Shown here: piece after piece, positions 62,246-64,000 of the stretch
How the letters are laid out: the number at the start of each line of letters is the position of its first letter
Position numbering within the stretch: the stretch's first letter is position 1
Translations under genes and position numbers: made by a program
Origin: Panagrolaimus kolymaensis
Taxonomy: Eukaryota; Nematoda; Chromadorea; Rhabditida; Panagrolaimidae
DNA: 64,000 nt
Assembly (NCBI GenBank): GCA_028622995.1
Contig: JAJQJQ010000003.1
Coordinates: 3,224,001-3,288,000 of the forward strand
Direction of reading: 5' to 3'
The notes under the pieces: model-generated
What the model was told of the DNA's origin: nothing
Databases searched by the model: none
The model's input: the letters and a program-made list of their open reading frames with translations, nothing else

Positions 62246-64000
62246 ATGAGTGACGACGATTTATTTCTTCCTGAGGTTTGTACCTAATAATTTGTCATTA
62301 GTTAGTTAGTTTCTTACCTTTTTTTAATGTCGGCTTTTAAGGAATCAACTACAAATAATTCGCGAAGTGATTTAATTGGAAGTTTATTTGGTAGTGGAAC
62401 TGCAACAAAGGTTTTTTCTTTTCCACGTTTGCATTTTTTTGTGATTCAAATTTTTATTGTTCTTTTAGCGTGAGAAAAAATCTGTTGAAAACTTGTTCAG
62501 TTCTTCGCCTATAGCAGCCAGACCTAATAGCGCTCCAGCTCCGCCACCCAAAAAACGGCCAACTGTTACATTTCAAGATCCACCAGTTAGTAGCGAAGCC
62601 AACAAAAATTTATCATCCACCACCACGGAAGCCAGGGCTGAAGCGCCAAAGCCTCCAAGTACAGATTTATTGGATAGCTTATTTTCAAGTTCGGTAACCG
62701 GTGGACGAAGGCGTCAACAACAGCCACAACTAAATAATCCTGAACAAAATCCACCACAAAGAGCAGCTTCTGCAACCAGTGGAAGAAGATCATTAGACTT
62801 CTTAGATGAAAATCCTCCATCAAGAGGTGTTGCAGAGCCGCCACCCCAAAAGTAAGAAGATTAAACATAAGTATGAAAAAGAAAGAGAATGAATAAGTAT
62901 TTTTTTAGTAGACAAAATGATGCGGAAGTTGAAACATTGAGAAGAGAAATATCAAATTTAAAATATGAAAAAACAGAAGATCAAGAAACCATTCAAAAAT
63001 TGCAAGCAAATATTTCATCGTTGAAAGAAGAACATAATCGAGAAATTGAACAAATAAATCGAAAGCATAGGTAAAAAAATGATGCAACAATGTTAAACTT
63101 TTTTATTATCAAAGTTTAGGGAAGACATAGAAGGTTTACGAAGAAAGCATACAGAAGAATTAAATCAATCAGAAAAAACTGAAAAAGCTCAATCTGATAT
63201 TTTAGCATCCATTAAGGAATATCAAAAGTAAGACTAAAAAAAATGAAAGTTATAAAAAAAAGGTTTTTAGTGTCTTCAAAGATGTAAGTGAAAAGATTGA
63301 AACCATTCAATATTCCACTTCGATGATTCAAGAACAAGTTGGTTTCATTCGTGATAAAAATGATGAAAGCGAGCATGTGGTTGAGTTCGCCAATAATCAA
63401 GTGGCAGAAGCTCAAAAACGGTAAACATAAAAGTTTGCGAATTTTGGTCTTTCAAAAAAGTTAATTTCAGTTTATATAAAGAACTAGAAGATTGGGAAGA
63501 TAAAAGACGACAAAGCACCATGGCAATTGAAGCAGAAGTTGATAAACTTGCAAAAACATATCAAGAAGAGATCGTAGAAGTTAGTGATTTCGTTATTACT
63601 CTAATAGCCTTTAAACTTCTTTTTTTATTTTAAGGGAAGACAATGGTTACAAATGGAAAGAGATAAAATTTATGCTGAGCGAAGAGCATTTCAAGAGGAA
63701 CAAACAAATATCATTGTTTCATTTGAAAACAGAAAAGAAGAACTTGATGAGTTAAAATCAGAGTTTTTAAAAAAAGAGCATGATTTGCTTGTTCGAGTGG
63801 TTAATGAAAAAACCATCCTTCAACAAAATCAAAGAGAATTTGAACTTCAAAGAAATGCAGATATTATAAGATTACGTAAAGAAGCAGAAGAACTTGAAAT
63901 TTGTTTTGTTCAAGTTCAAAATGCACTTGCTGCAATCGAAGCAATTCGAAAGGATTATGAATTAAAAAATAGACATGTAAGCCAATGCAACACAAAAAGG
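62246..64000 (+). CDS. Coiled-coil protein, possibly FBF1/DYF-19 transition-fibre protein (3' end outside window)
   Basis: Exons 62246-62275, 62342-62410, 62469-62851, 62909-63070, 63120-63227, 63271-63420, 63471-63579, 63635-63976, then a donor (GTAAGCC) leading out of the window. About 450 residues are visible. The N-terminus is acidic and low-complexity with repeated short modules (DLIGSLFGS, NLFSSS, DLLDSLFSSS, LDFLDE) and Pro/Ser/Gln-rich linkers. From about residue 160 it becomes a long charged coiled coil (for example LRREISNLKYEKTEDQETIQ). The architecture of repeated D-L-L-x-x-L-F motifs followed by a long coiled coil ending with Arg/Glu-rich helices resembles FBF1 (C. elegans DYF-19), which gates protein entry at ciliary transition fibres. 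The homology is inferred from architecture; other coiled-coil proteins remain possible. Confidence 0.7.

Overview
The window looks like nuclear DNA from a nematode. It is AT-rich. Genes are split by many short introns (mostly about 45-55 nt) with GTAAG-type donors and TTTTAG/TTTCAG acceptors. It also encodes the two divergent mitochondrial elongation factors EF-Tu1 and EF-Tu2, a pairing known from nematodes, where mitochondrial tRNAs lack a T-arm or a D-arm. I cannot fix the species. All gene models were spliced by hand from splice signals and checked for phase across every junction; no transcript evidence was available.

Layout: (1) 1-3044 (+), 3' part of a DUF4211-type nuclear protein. (2) 3911-9895 (+), a large protein with a USP7-like MATH domain, coiled coil and Gln-rich tail. 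(3) 11681-14460 (-), a low-complexity nuclear-looking protein with a coiled coil and AT-hook. About 5 kb without a convincing gene follows. (4) 19433-20364 (+), a two-TM membrane protein with a broken reading frame. (5) 20846-21487 (-), TRAP-gamma. (6) 21878-24036 (+), an unrecognised acidic protein. (7) 24143-28225 (-), an SLC4 anion exchanger. (8) 30030-31087 (-), a PGAP2-like protein. (9) 31897-33557 (-), purine nucleoside phosphorylase. (10) 35537-36387 (-), a small secreted Gln/Met-rich protein. (11) 37287-37806 (+), histone H3.3. (12) 38170-40230 (-), uridine-cytidine kinase-like UCKL1. (13) 41573-43262 (+), MFSD5. (14) 43627-45924 (-), COG5. (15) 46335-48051 (+) and (16) 48313-49794 (-), mitochondrial EF-Tu1 and EF-Tu2, tail to tail. 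(17) 50736-53750 (-), a class I histone deacetylase continuous in frame with three zinc-finger-like repeats. (18) 57152-61663 (+), a PCTAIRE cyclin-dependent kinase with an alternative first exon at 59226. (19) 62246-64000 (+), the 5' part of an FBF1/DYF-19-like coiled-coil protein.

Most genes are housekeeping: chromatin (H3.3, HDAC, DUF4211), nucleotide salvage (PNP, UCKL1), secretory pathway (TRAP-gamma, COG5, PGAP2-like), mitochondrial translation (EF-Tu pair) and transport (SLC4, MFSD5). Same-strand neighbours are hundreds of bases apart, so I see no clear operon. The most unusual items are the HDAC-zinc-finger fusion with altered inositol-phosphate-pocket residues, the convergent EF-Tu1/EF-Tu2 pair, the USP7-type MATH domain on a protein without a protease, and the in-frame stop in gene 4.
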